Both the position numbers and the translations under genes were made by a program. Positions 25,497 to 34,819 of a DNA stretch of 64,000 nt are shown piece after piece. Origin of the DNA: JAJEBT01 sp965221485 (lineage in GTDB: Bacteria; Pseudomonadota; Alphaproteobacteria; MPNO01; UBA830); NCBI GenBank assembly GCA_965221485.1, contig OZ244893.1:4278001-4342000 (forward strand), in the 5' to 3' direction. Numbering within the stretch: the stretch's first letter is position 1; the number at the start of each line of letters is the position of its first letter. The notes beneath the pieces were generated by a model that saw only the letters and a program-made list of their open reading frames with translations, was not told the DNA's origin and did not search any database.

Positions 25497-26672
25497 ATGG
25501 CAGAATCAAAGTTCGAAGCCGAAGCCGCCTGGCGTCATGTGCAATATGAAGAAGTCTCCAGGTTTACGGAGACCTACGGATTTGCCGGAGCGGCCGGACG
25601 CGTAAATCTTGAGGGCGTGCATTACATTCCCCGGGGCCGGGAGTCCAAAACGCTGATGATCTTCATGCATCCGTCGTCCACGCTCCAGCTTCTGCCTGTG
25701 ACCAGGGCTCTGCCGACGTATGGCGTTCATGTTCTTTGCGCGGGCAGCCGTTATCCCAAAAACGATTCCGCGTTGATATTCGAAAAGATATTGCTCGACA
25801 TCGGAGCCTGGATCCGCGCTGCCAGGCATGAATGGGGCTATGAGAAAATCATTCTCGGTGGCTGGTCAGGCGGCGGCGCGCTTTCACTCTTCTATCAGGC
25901 GCAAGCGGAAAACCCCACGATCACGGACACGCCTGCAGGCGATCCTGTGGATGTAGCTGGTGCCAACCTGATTCCGGCGGACGCGATCACCTTCCAGGCG
26001 GCGCACCTGTCCCGGGCCAGGACCCTGACCGAGTGGATCGACGCGTCCGTACGCAACGAGAGGGACCCCAACGACCGGGACCCCGATCTCGACATTTACA
26101 ATCCGGACAATCAGCCGCCTTACAGCACCGAGTTTGTTGACCGCTATCGCTCCGCGCAAATTGCACGTAATCGCAAGATCACCGCCTGGGTTCGCGAGAC
26201 ACTGGAGGATCTGCAGAAGAGAGGCGGCAAGGAATTGGAACGGGGCTTTGTCGTTCATCGCACAATGGCGGATCCACGCTTCCTCGATCCGACCGTGGAT
26301 CCGAACGATCGAAAGCCCAGATGGTGCTACCTTGGCGATCCGGAGACTGTAAACAGTGGACCCGTAGGTGTCGGGCGTTTCTCTACACTCCGCTCCTGGC
26401 TCAGCCAGTGGAGTTATGACGAAAGCCGTGCCGACGGCCCGGCAAACGCGGCCCGGATATCTGTACCACTGCTTGCCATTGAAAACAGTGCCGACGACGC
26501 CGTTCCGCAACCGCATACATCAATGATCTTCGATGCCGCGGGCAGTGCTGACAAGGAACATCACGTCATCAAGGGTGCAACGCATTACTATCTGAACCAA
26601 CCCGAACAGATGAAAGAGGCTATCAATCTGACCATAGATTGGCTGCAGAAACGGGACTTGCTGGAGGCATGA
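25497..26672 (+). CDS. Alpha/beta hydrolase
   Basis: A 391-residue alpha/beta hydrolase. The nucleophile elbow GGWSGGG holds S124. An Asp in NSADDAVPQPH and the His in KGATHYYLNQ complete a probable triad. A long insert of about 130 residues, rich in charged residues (around 190-320), forms a lid. I chose ATG 25497, after AGAAAGGAC. The frame is open back to 25335, but that part overlaps the upstream VOC gene. It follows that gene on the same strand and could hydrolyse the VOC product. Confidence 0.85.
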   Translation: MAESKFEAEAAWRHVQYEEVSRFTETYGFAGAAGRVNLEGVHYIPRGRESKTLMIFMHPSSTLQLLPVTRALPTYGVHVLCAGSRYPKNDSALIFEKILLDIGAWIRAARHEWGYEKIILGGWSGGGALSLFYQAQAENPTITDTPAGDPVDVAGANLIPADAITFQAAHLSRARTLTEWIDASVRNERDPNDRDPDLDIYNPDNQPPYSTEFVDRYRSAQIARNRKITAWVRETLEDLQKRGGKELERGFVVHRTMADPRFLDPTVDPNDRKPRWCYLGDPETVNSGPVGVGRFSTLRSWLSQWSYDESRADGPANAARISVPLLAIENSADDAVPQPHTSMIFDAAGSADKEHHVIKGATHYYLNQPEQMKEAINLTIDWLQKRDLLEA

Positions 26673-26868
26673 CGGGTCAGGGTGCGGCTTGCTTCGGAAT
26701 GCCGCCGGAGATTTGTTTCGCCACCGGGAGCCAGTTCGGGGATGGTCATTACAGGCACTTGGAAGAGCGGGGTTTCCCGCCCAGACCGAATGTTGCCCCC
26801 GTTCATTCACCGATCATGGCCGCGGACCTCTCACGTCGATCCGTCCGGGAGTTCAAAAACAGGTGGAT

Positions 26869-27618
26869 TCAGCCAGAAACGTGATGACGCGATAAGGGCT
26901 GGCGAGACACGTCGATAGTGCCTCCGATTGCCATCCGGACGACATTGACCGTTTTCGCCAGATCGGGGGAACCGGAGTAATGGGCCGGAACAACGCCGTT
27001 GCCAACGTGCACCGCACGATTCCAGTGACCGAGGGCAACATAGTCGGCTTCCGTAGCCTCGATCTGGTCCCCGGTAATCAGCCAGGAGGGAGCGAGCTGG
27101 TCGTCAGACGGTATCTCCTCCGTGAAGTGCCCGTGCCCGGCCACGATATAACAGGGTGCATTCCGGTCGTCGGGGGAGGCTAGTGGCGACATGTCGCCGT
27201 AATGCATGTGGGCTCGCCCCCAGATTTGCAGGCCAAGCTCAGGAAACAGCACGGTGTCAGAATCTGCGCCGAGAACAAAGACGTCGTCGAGAGTGATAAA
27301 TCCGCCGCGATACCAGACAGAATCGGTCGTCAGGGGATCGTGGTTTCCAGGCAACATGACCACCGGACAAGGCGCGTCGTCCAAGAGGCGGGTCGCTTGC
27401 TGCAACAGGTCGAGGGGAAGGCGATTATGTTCGAAGATATCGCCGGTCAGAAGGATGATATTCGCTCCAATGTGACGGGCGGTATCAATGACAGCCGCAA
27501 GAGGCCCGGTGCCGTCACCATTCCAGGCACGGGCGGTATACCCGTCGTCCACATGCAGATCCGAACTGTGGATGACCACAAGATCGGATGGCTGGCGCAG
27601 TCCTGCGGGCGGGCTCAT
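26869..27618 (-). CDS. Metallophosphoesterase, SbcD/Mre11-like nuclease fold
   Basis: A calcineurin-like phosphoesterase of about 249 residues. Metal motifs run in order: D20-x-H22 (SSDLHVDD), D60 (LTGDIFEH), N92-H93 (LPGNHDP), and later AGHGHF and ALGHWN. It is shorter than SbcD (about 400) and no SbcC ATPase gene is beside it, so it may act on small phosphoesters or on DNA alone. I chose ATG 27616-27618. A TTG farther upstream (27756) keeps the frame open, but the added residues have no family character. It is divergent from the second Rieske gene. Confidence 0.8.
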   Translation of the reverse strand: MSPPAGLRQPSDLVVIHSSDLHVDDGYTARAWNGDGTGPLAAVIDTARHIGANIILLTGDIFEHNRLPLDLLQQATRLLDDAPCPVVMLPGNHDPLTTDSVWYRGGFITLDDVFVLGADSDTVLFPELGLQIWGRAHMHYGDMSPLASPDDRNAPCYIVAGHGHFTEEIPSDDQLAPSWLITGDQIEATEADYVALGHWNRAVHVGNGVVPAHYSGSPDLAKTVNVVRMAIGGTIDVSRQPLSRHHVSG

Positions 27619-28072
27619 CGGGATCGGGTCCGTTGGTTTCCCATGCCGACGGTCTATACGCGGTCCCGGTGATGGACTCAACCGGCGCTCGCAACCATTG
27701 ATGATGACGGGGCTGCAGAGTGCGCCTGTGTCCGTGAATTGGGTCTGCCCGTTCAACTCATCGTTCGGTTCGTGACGGGATTGTGAAGGGGGCTAAGGTT
27801 GGGCATCATGTCGGGACTGAACCATCGTCCCGGGTCCACTTGCGCCGGCTTGCCGAAGGGCGCCTGTTGATCCAGGAAAGCACAATCCTGTTGGTTCGCT
27901 GCAGTCTCTCGTCACATTGGAGCTGGTATCGGGGTATGGTGCGGCTATTGGTGGTTCAGGGCCAGCGCGCGCCGGAGCGTTCCGGCTGAGATACCTGGGG
28001 CCTGGAATGTGCCGGCGAGCCCCTGGTTTGGAGTCCTGGCGGCAAAGATGGTCTGGACGGGGAGAAGTCTTC
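27619..28072. other. Divergent intergenic region
   Basis: The gap between the metallophosphoesterase and the Rieske oxygenase, transcribed in opposite directions. I find no gene here. It should contain both promoters, but I see no clear -35/-10 pair. Confidence 0.4.
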
Positions 28073-29107
28073 ATGCCTTTCATCCGCAATTCCTGGTACG
28101 TCGCGGGTTGGTCTGCCGATCTCGCAACGGATCCTGTGGCTGTGACCGTTCTCGGCGAGAAGATCGTGCTCTGGCGCGGTGCCGATGGTCGGGTTCGGGC
28201 GGCCAGTGATCTCTGTCCGCATCGCTTCTTGCCCCTGTCGAAAGGACGGGTGCGGGGCAATGATATCCAGTGCGGATATCACGGACTGACGTTCGATGGT
28301 GACGGAAACTGTGTCGCTTCCCCCACCCAGGACAGGCTGCCGGCACGATGCCGTGTTCGGGCGTGGCCCCTTGCTGAACGCATGGGCATGATCTGGATCT
28401 GGATGGGAGATCCGGCGCTCTCGGATGAGGCCGGGATATATGACCTGCCGCAATATCACGAGAGCGGCTGGGGTGTGGCTCACGGTGATGCGCTGGACGT
28501 CAGGGCCAACTATCTCCTGCTTTGCGATAATCTGTGTGATCCCACCCACGTCAACTACGTCCACCCTGCTACACTCGGCAATCCTGACGAGATCAATGCC
28601 CCTGTAACCTTTGAGGAAACCGAATGGGGTGTTCTCACGGAACGGTTGACGCCAGCTTCACAGCCTACCGGATTTGTCGAGGCCTTCGGCTCCTTTTCAG
28701 GTCCGGTTGATATGTGGCAGCGCTACCTCATGTACACACCGTCCGTGTCCATTATTGATTTTGGAGCTGCCGTGGCGGGAACCGGTGGCTTCGAGGGTGG
28801 GGGCGACGGTCGTATCCAGGTCTATTCCTGCCATTTCATGACGCCGGTCACCGAGGACCGTACCATCGATCGCTGGTTGCATGTGCGAAGTTTCAAGCCC
28901 GATGCCCCGGAGATTGGTGAGCGCATCAGCGAGCAGTTTCGTTTTGCATTCGCCGAGGACAAGGAGATCCTTGAGGCGATTCAGGTTGAGGAAGAATGCA
29001 ATGCCAACCAGGCCAGGACGGGCCTCGACCTTGACGCGTCAGCAGGTCTGTTCCGTCGACGCATTGACCGGCTCATACGCGCGGAAGCGCAGGCCTGCGC
29101 GGCTTGA
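28073..29107 (+). CDS. Rieske [2Fe-2S] oxygenase, vanillate-demethylase-like
   Basis: A 344-residue terminal oxygenase. The Rieske ligands are C48-x-H50 and C67-x2-H70 (CPHRFLPLSKG and CGYHGLTF). The mononuclear iron site is DNLCDPTHVNYVH with H159 and H164. I chose ATG 28073, after GGGGAGAAG. It is a second, separate oxygenase from the one at 8387, with the same domain order. No reductase is adjacent. A Bcr/CflA exporter gene follows on the same strand after 155 bases. Confidence 0.9.
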   Translation: MPFIRNSWYVAGWSADLATDPVAVTVLGEKIVLWRGADGRVRAASDLCPHRFLPLSKGRVRGNDIQCGYHGLTFDGDGNCVASPTQDRLPARCRVRAWPLAERMGMIWIWMGDPALSDEAGIYDLPQYHESGWGVAHGDALDVRANYLLLCDNLCDPTHVNYVHPATLGNPDEINAPVTFEETEWGVLTERLTPASQPTGFVEAFGSFSGPVDMWQRYLMYTPSVSIIDFGAAVAGTGGFEGGGDGRIQVYSCHFMTPVTEDRTIDRWLHVRSFKPDAPEIGERISEQFRFAFAEDKEILEAIQVEEECNANQARTGLDLDASAGLFRRRIDRLIRAEAQACAA

Positions 29108-29262
29108 CGGGTTCGTGCCTCTGGCCCTTCCGGATCAACGGCAAGGCCGCTCGTCCCCTTGAACCCGAACGCGCGATCCGGTCTGGCCTTGTGCTCCCGT
29201 TTTCCGACTTTCGCGCGGACATGAAGTGCTGCCGGTCGTGATCTTCAGCGAATGACGACAGC

Positions 29263-30486
29263 GTGAGGGCATCAGGATCCGGTTCGGAGGTACCGCGGAA
29301 AAAGGGCAGCCATCGGACCTTGCCTCTGATCTTCTGTCTGGCGTTTGTCGCGGCGCTCGCCCCGCTGTCAATCGACATGTATCTTCCGAGCTTTCCGACC
29401 ATCCGTCGGGAATTCGGAGCCTCGCCGGCCGAAATACAGTTGACCCTGAGCGCGTTCATGCTGGGTTTCATGATCGGTCAGCTCGGTTATGGCCCCCTGT
29501 CGGATCATTACGGGCGGCGCCCCGTTCTGATGTCCGGACTTGGTCTCTACATCGCGGCAACGATCCTGTGCTGCTTCAGCTGGAATGCGGAATCGCTTGT
29601 ATTCTTTCGTTTCCTGCAGGCTGTGGGGGGTGGCGCCGGTACCGTTCTGTCTCGCGCCATTATCCGCGATCGCTACTCGGGCGATGTGATGGCACGCATG
29701 ATGTCAATCATGCTCTCCGTCGTCCTGTTTGCACCCATGATCGCGCCCTTCATCGGGGGGTATCTGCTCGTGTGGCTGGGATGGCGGGCGGTGTTCTGGA
29801 CCCTGACCCTTTGCGGTCTGTTGGCGTTGGGCGTTACGCTGCTCGGGATCCGCGAGTCTCTGGTTACGGAGAACCGGGCCGCGATCGATCCTCGTTCATT
29901 ATTGGTTGCCTACGCGAACGTACTTCGCCACCGACGTGCCGTTGGTTATGTGCTGTCGGGAGGTTTCTCTTTTGGGACCCTGTTTGCGTTTCTTTCCAGC
30001 GCCGCCTTCGTCTTCATAGATTATTACGGGCTTAAGCCGACACAGCTCGGTTACGTATTCATTGTCAACGTGCTCGGGGTTCAGGCAGGTGGCCTGATTA
30101 ACAGTCGCCTCGTGCTGACCCGTGGCTTGCACAGAATGATGGGCATTGCGGTAATGATGCTGGTCTGTGGATCTGCGGCACTGTTTGGACTCATAATTTT
30201 CGATATCGGAGGATTGTGGGGAGCGGTTTTCGGAATCATGCTTTTCACGATTCCTCTCAATATGATCAATGCAAACGCTGCTGCAGGGACACTCGAATAT
30301 TTTCCGCACCAGGCCGGTACAGCTTCGGCGGTGATTGGTGCGGTCCGTTACGGAATGGGTGCTCTCAGCGGCGTGTGCGTCGGGTTGTTGCATGACGGTA
30401 CACCCTTGCCGATGGCCACGGTCATTCTGGGTTGCGCGGTCCTGAGTGCCCTGTCCCTGTTCGTAATCGTGCAGCGCCGACCGTAG
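29263..30486 (+). CDS. Bcr/CflA-family MFS drug efflux protein
   Basis: A 407-residue, twelve-helix membrane transporter. SIDMYLPSFPTI in helix 1 and GPLSDHYGRRPVLMSG between helices 2 and 3 are the signatures of the Bcr/CflA drug-proton antiporters. A basic N-terminal tail precedes the first helix. The start is GTG 29263. It may export a toxic pathway intermediate or an antibiotic. Confidence 0.88.
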   Translation: MRASGSGSEVPRKKGSHRTLPLIFCLAFVAALAPLSIDMYLPSFPTIRREFGASPAEIQLTLSAFMLGFMIGQLGYGPLSDHYGRRPVLMSGLGLYIAATILCCFSWNAESLVFFRFLQAVGGGAGTVLSRAIIRDRYSGDVMARMMSIMLSVVLFAPMIAPFIGGYLLVWLGWRAVFWTLTLCGLLALGVTLLGIRESLVTENRAAIDPRSLLVAYANVLRHRRAVGYVLSGGFSFGTLFAFLSSAAFVFIDYYGLKPTQLGYVFIVNVLGVQAGGLINSRLVLTRGLHRMMGIAVMMLVCGSAALFGLIIFDIGGLWGAVFGIMLFTIPLNMINANAAAGTLEYFPHQAGTASAVIGAVRYGMGALSGVCVGLLHDGTPLPMATVILGCAVLSALSLFVIVQRRP

Positions 30487-30991
30487 ACTTCTCGGACGCT
30501 GGGCCTGTCAAGGTGCCTGGCACGCGGTAACCGGAACAGCAGCGCTGGCGGAGGGAACGGTCCTCAGTTGCGGAATGATGGGGGAAGAACGAAGTCCTCC
30601 AGGTATGGCGGCGATCTGATATCCCGCATTCACGGCCGCGGTTCCGCAACCTGTTCAATACAAGAGCAAAGGCATCCAGACCGATACAGTCGATGTTGCC
30701 GAGGCCTCATAAGGGTGGCGGTATACTTGAGCGATGCAGGAGGCCGGAAGGCCAGGGTGCAATCGCTTGGGGGAGGCCGGTTCGCCGGACCTGCTCCTCG
30801 AGTCTTGAGATGATCCGTGCGAGACCAATGATCTCACCGGAGAGCACAGTGCCGCAAATCGCCACGCCGGGTTCACAGCGCAAGCGCAGGGAAACAGATT
30901 TCAGAAAGCCGGACCGAGTGCCGAAGAGAAAGCCATGGATGACGCACGCTGTCCCCGGGGGGCACGGCAGCACTTTCCTGTTCTGCGCCGA
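30487..30991. other. Intergenic stretch between convergent genes
   Basis: Downstream ends of the MFS and PhyH genes meet here. About 0.5 kb contains no supported gene and no hairpin with a T-run that I can see. Confidence 0.4.
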
Positions 30992-31822
30992 TCAGTTTCG
31001 CGGCCACACCCGCGGGCATTCTTCTGCAATGAGGCTGAGAGGATCGCCGTCCTCAAGGCTGCGTTCAAAGATCAGCGGGGACTCGGACCGGTTCCGCCAC
31101 CGAATGTCATTGCCGGCAAATCGGTAGGAAAGGGCCCGGCGATTCACGTCCGGCCGTCTGTTGGGGCCGGACGCATGAAGGGCACAACCGTGAAACACGA
31201 TGATGTCTCCGGGGTCGACCTCAAGTGTGATCGTGGGGTAGCGATCGGGATTCCCGTCAATATCCGGGACCTCTGCCACGAGATCATCGCGGTCGAACAT
31301 CGTCACCGGTTCGTTCAGGCCGATTTTCACCGGCTGAAACAGCTTGCCCCACTTGTGGGATCCCCTGGCAAAACGAAGGGCGCCGGTTTCCTCGGTCACG
31401 GGATCGAGAGAGAACCAGATGCTTGCAAGATCGTAACCTTCGATCGAGAAATAAGGCATGTCGTGATGCCAGTAGGTCGGCGTCGGTGTGCCGGGTTCCT
31501 TGATCAGGAGATGTTCGTCATAGAGATCAATATGCGAAGCCCCCAGGATTTGGGCGGCGATTGCAGAGAGCGGCCCGTCGAACAGAAAGGACCGAAAGCC
31601 CTCAAACCGGCTGAACAGGCGGTGGTCCGTAAAATACCGCGGCTTTCCCTCGGGTGCATAATTCTTGGCATAGGGGCTCGGCGACGCTACGGCTTCTTCG
31701 AAGGCGTCGGCAAGAAGATCGAGCCAGTTTGGGCCGATGACGCCGCGGATGCGGACCGCGCCGTCGTCATGGAAGCACCTGGCATCTTCGGCGGTCACCA
31801 AGCGTTCAAGAACCTCGACCAT
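30992..31822 (-). CDS. Phytanoyl-CoA dioxygenase (PhyH) family protein
   Basis: A 276-residue Fe(II)/2-oxoglutarate-dependent dioxygenase. The iron site is H119-x-D121 (YWHHDMPYF) with a distal His in VFHGCALHAS, followed by the 2-oxoglutarate-binding Arg in the GPNRRPDVNRRALSYR segment. Family members hydroxylate acyl chains or small natural products. I chose ATG 31820-31822, after GGGAGG; a longer open frame starts upstream at 31882. It precedes the meta-pathway operon on the same strand but is 198 bases away from its end. Confidence 0.88.
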   Translation of the reverse strand: MVEVLERLVTAEDARCFHDDGAVRIRGVIGPNWLDLLADAFEEAVASPSPYAKNYAPEGKPRYFTDHRLFSRFEGFRSFLFDGPLSAIAAQILGASHIDLYDEHLLIKEPGTPTPTYWHHDMPYFSIEGYDLASIWFSLDPVTEETGALRFARGSHKWGKLFQPVKIGLNEPVTMFDRDDLVAEVPDIDGNPDRYPTITLEVDPGDIIVFHGCALHASGPNRRPDVNRRALSYRFAGNDIRWRNRSESPLIFERSLEDGDPLSLIAEECPRVWPRN

Positions 31823-32020
31823 TGATCCGCCTCCCTTTATTCGGTCGCAGTCTGCCCGAGGGGATGAACTGCTGCAACACATCTTCCGTGGTCAGATTTT
31901 CAAGTCGAAATTTGAACGGAGGCCGCTCCGCAGCCTTCGTTCAAAAGCCTTCGTGCACCCAAAATATCGGACATTCCCTTCGTTCCGGACTGTTGAAGCT
32001 CCGGAAAGAATTCATGTCTC

Positions 32021-32788
32021 TCAGGGAGTTACGCTGAAGGAAACGGTACCGAGATCCTGTACGCTGTTGCGCACATGAATGCCGGGCCGCAGCGCTTCGG
32101 CCGCCGTAGCACCGCCTGCCATCACAATCCAGCCCGGCTGCAGTACCTCGCCAGCGGCGGCTGACAGCCTTGCTGCGGCAACCAGGGAGCGCACAGGATG
32201 CCCCAGGATGGCTGCCGAAGATCCGATCTGGACGGGCCTCAGGTCGAATTCCAGCACCATGCCCAGATTCTCAAGGTCGCCATCCAGCGATTGCCAGGGA
32301 CCAACCACGAGACCTGAAGAAGAAGCGTTGTCGGCAACCACATCTTCGAGCGAGAACTTGAAGTTCTCGTAGCGTGAATCAATGATCTCCATGGCGGGGG
32401 CCACCGCTTCTACCGCCGCCAGCGCTTCCATGGCCGAGCACGGAAAATCGAGTTCCTGTCCGAGCAGGAATGCAATCTCGGGTTCGACCCGGGGATGAAC
32501 ATAAGCAGACAACGAAAGCTCGCCGCCATCCTCGATCAGCATGGCGTCGGTGAGCCTTCCCCAGATCAGGTCATCAATCCCCATCTGTGCCATCTTGGCA
32601 CGGCTGGTAAACCCCATTTTCATGCCGTTTCGATGTTCACCCCGCGTCACGCGGCGCTGGATCGAAAGCCGTTGCACCTCGTATGCGTCCTCGATCGTGT
32701 ATTGAAAGCGATCCGAGAACTGTTCCGTTGCCTGCGCATGACGCGCGGCATCGTCAAGGATTCTTGCCATTTCGGCCAGATCGAGCAT
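32021..32788 (-). CDS. dmpH: 4-Oxalocrotonate decarboxylase / 2-oxopentadienoate hydratase family
   Basis: A 255-residue member of the hydratase/decarboxylase family. The segment KMGFTSRAKMAQMG is the hallmark of 4-oxalocrotonate decarboxylases. The metal Glu residues lie in EPEIAFLLG, and ATAAEALRPG closes the site. It turns 2-oxohex-3-enedioate into 2-hydroxypentadienoate, normally in complex with the hydratase encoded at 34820. I chose ATG 32788. It is the last gene of the seven-gene meta-cleavage operon, 34 bases after the aldolase. Family members are similar enough that a hydratase role is possible, but the paired hydratase makes decarboxylase more likely. Confidence 0.82.
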   Translation of the reverse strand: MLDLAEMARILDDAARHAQATEQFSDRFQYTIEDAYEVQRLSIQRRVTRGEHRNGMKMGFTSRAKMAQMGIDDLIWGRLTDAMLIEDGGELSLSAYVHPRVEPEIAFLLGQELDFPCSAMEALAAVEAVAPAMEIIDSRYENFKFSLEDVVADNASSSGLVVGPWQSLDGDLENLGMVLEFDLRPVQIGSSAAILGHPVRSLVAAARLSAAAGEVLQPGWIVMAGGATAAEALRPGIHVRNSVQDLGTVSFSVTP

Positions 32789-32822
32789 TCCTGTTCTCCC
32801 CTGTGCAGCGCGTCGCCATCCG

Positions 32823-33866
32823 TCAGGAGGCAGACGGCTTGCCCTCTCGTTCATTGACGATGTCAAGTGCGACATCCACGATCATGTCTTCCTGACCACC
32901 AACCATTCTCCGTTTTCCCAGTTCGATCAGAATGTCGCGCGTGTCGATCCCATAGGTTTCGGACGCTGTCTCGGCGTGGCGGAGAAAACTGGAATAGACG
33001 CCGGCATAACCGAGCGCCAGCGTCTCGCGATCGACACGGACGGGCCGGTCCTGGAGGGGTCTGACGAGTTCCTCGGCGGCGTCCATCAGACGGAAGAGGT
33101 CGCAACCGTGATTGAGCCCCATGCGGTCGGCTACGGCGATGAAGATTTCCAGCGGGCAGTTGCCGGCACCAGCGCCCATGCCGGCGAGGGAAGCATCGAT
33201 CCGGGTGGCGCCATGTTCGAGCGCGACCATGGAATTGGCGACACCGAAGGACAGGTTGTGGTGGGCATGCATGCCGGTCTGGGTTTCGGGATCCAGAATT
33301 TCATTGAAGGCCGTGAAGCGTTCGCCGACCTGATGCGGAAGGAGAGCCCCTCCTGAATCCGTGACATATACGCAATGCGCGCCGTAGGATTCCATCAGCT
33401 TCGCCTGCTCTGCCAGTCGTCCGGGCGGGTTCATGTGGGCCATCATCAGGAAACCTGCGACATCCATGCCGAGATTGCGGGCAAACTCGATATGCTGTCT
33501 GGAAATATCGGCTTCCGTGCAATGGGTGGCAACGCGGACCGACCGGGCCCCGGCTTCGTAGGCCTCGCGGAGATCATGGACCGTGCCAATTCCGGGCAGC
33601 AGGAGGGTTGCAAGCGTTGCATGCTCAAGTACGCTGGCAGCTGCTTCGATATAATCGAGGTCAGTCTCGCGGGCGAACCCGTAGTTGAAGGACATGCCGG
33701 CGATGCCATCACCATGCGCGACCTCGATGGAGTCGACCCGGGCCTCATCGAGCGCCCGGCAGATGTCCCTGATGTGATCCAGGCCGTACTGGTGGCGGAT
33801 CGCATGCATGCCATCCCTGAGGGTCACGTCCTGGACGTAGATCTTTCGTTCGGGATCCTGAGTCAT
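32823..33866 (-). CDS. dmpG: 4-Hydroxy-2-oxovalerate aldolase
   Basis: A 347-residue class II aldolase with the start VQDVTLRDGMHAIRHQYG, the metal-binding HAHHN motif (GMHAHHNLSFG) and the C-terminal half that docks to the dehydrogenase. It cleaves 4-hydroxy-2-oxovalerate to pyruvate and acetaldehyde, and channels the aldehyde directly to the dehydrogenase encoded next door. The stop is 34 bases from the decarboxylase start, and the dehydrogenase stop lies 13 bases upstream. The family length is normal. The aldolase-dehydrogenase pairing is well established. Confidence 0.94.
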   Translation of the reverse strand: MTQDPERKIYVQDVTLRDGMHAIRHQYGLDHIRDICRALDEARVDSIEVAHGDGIAGMSFNYGFARETDLDYIEAAASVLEHATLATLLLPGIGTVHDLREAYEAGARSVRVATHCTEADISRQHIEFARNLGMDVAGFLMMAHMNPPGRLAEQAKLMESYGAHCVYVTDSGGALLPHQVGERFTAFNEILDPETQTGMHAHHNLSFGVANSMVALEHGATRIDASLAGMGAGAGNCPLEIFIAVADRMGLNHGCDLFRLMDAAEELVRPLQDRPVRVDRETLALGYAGVYSSFLRHAETASETYGIDTRDILIELGKRRMVGGQEDMIVDVALDIVNEREGKPSAS

Positions 33867-33879
33867 GGACCAGCCCTCC

Positions 33880-34809
33880 TCACACCTGATGACGCGCCAC
33901 GACCCGTTCCGCGGTACGCAGCGCTGCCGACGTCATGATGTCGAGGTTGCCGGCATAGGTGGGCAGGTAATGGCCGGCCCCCTCGACCTCGAGGAAAACC
34001 GAAGACTTGACGCCCTCAAAGTCTCCCCGACCCGGGATATGCAGCGGCCGGTTGGAGCCGAAACGCTCGAACTGGACCTCCTGCTTCAGGCGATATCCCG
34101 GCACGTAGGACTGAACTTCCCGCACCATATCGGCTACGGAAGCGGCGATCGCATCGGTGTCGACTTCGTCGGAAAGGGTATAGACGGTATCACGCATCAT
34201 CAGCGGAGGTTCCGCCGGGTTGAGGATGATGATTGCCTTGCCCTGTTCAGCTCCGCCAACGGCCTCGAGACCGCGGGACGTCGTTTCCGTGAACTCGTCG
34301 ATATTGGCACGGGTCCCTGGGCCGGCGGAGCGGGACGAAATCGAGGCGACAATTTCTGCATAACGCACCCGGGCAACGCGGTTGACCGCATGGACGATCG
34401 GAACCGTGGCCTGACCGCCGCAGGAAACCATGTTTATGTTTGGCGCATCAAGATGAGCGTCCATGTTCACGACCGGTACGACATATGGGCCGATCGCAGC
34501 CGGTGTGAGGTCAATGATGGTCTTGCCGTGCTCCGCGCAGAGGCGGGCGTTGTGCGCATGGGCTCCGGCCGACGTGGCGTCAAAGACAAGCGCAATCTCC
34601 TGCCATTCCGGCATGCGTGTCAGGCCTTCCAGGCCCTCATGGGTGGTGGCGACACCGAGATTTCGGGCGCGCGCGAGACCGTCCGAGGCCGCGTCTATGC
34701 CGACCAGCGCCCCCATCTCCAGCATGGTCGAGGTCTCGATGACCTTGATCATGAGATCGGTTCCGATATTGCCGGATCCGACAATGGCAACCCGGGTTTT
34801 TTCTGACAT
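33880..34809 (-). CDS. dmpF: Acetaldehyde dehydrogenase (acylating)
   Basis: A 309-residue CoA-acylating enzyme. The NAD fold starts AIVGSGNIGTDLMIK. The catalytic Cys is C130 in MVSCGGQATVPI, placed as in DmpF. The C-terminal ends that contact the aldolase are intact. It converts acetaldehyde to acetyl-CoA, the final step of the pathway. I chose ATG 34807-34809; upstream the frame remains open to 34914 but overlaps the hydratase gene. Confidence 0.94.
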   Translation of the reverse strand: MSEKTRVAIVGSGNIGTDLMIKVIETSTMLEMGALVGIDAASDGLARARNLGVATTHEGLEGLTRMPEWQEIALVFDATSAGAHAHNARLCAEHGKTIIDLTPAAIGPYVVPVVNMDAHLDAPNINMVSCGGQATVPIVHAVNRVARVRYAEIVASISSRSAGPGTRANIDEFTETTSRGLEAVGGAEQGKAIIILNPAEPPLMMRDTVYTLSDEVDTDAIAASVADMVREVQSYVPGYRLKQEVQFERFGSNRPLHIPGRGDFEGVKSSVFLEVEGAGHYLPTYAGNLDIMTSAALRTAERVVARHQV

Positions 34810-34819
34810 CCTGAGTTCC

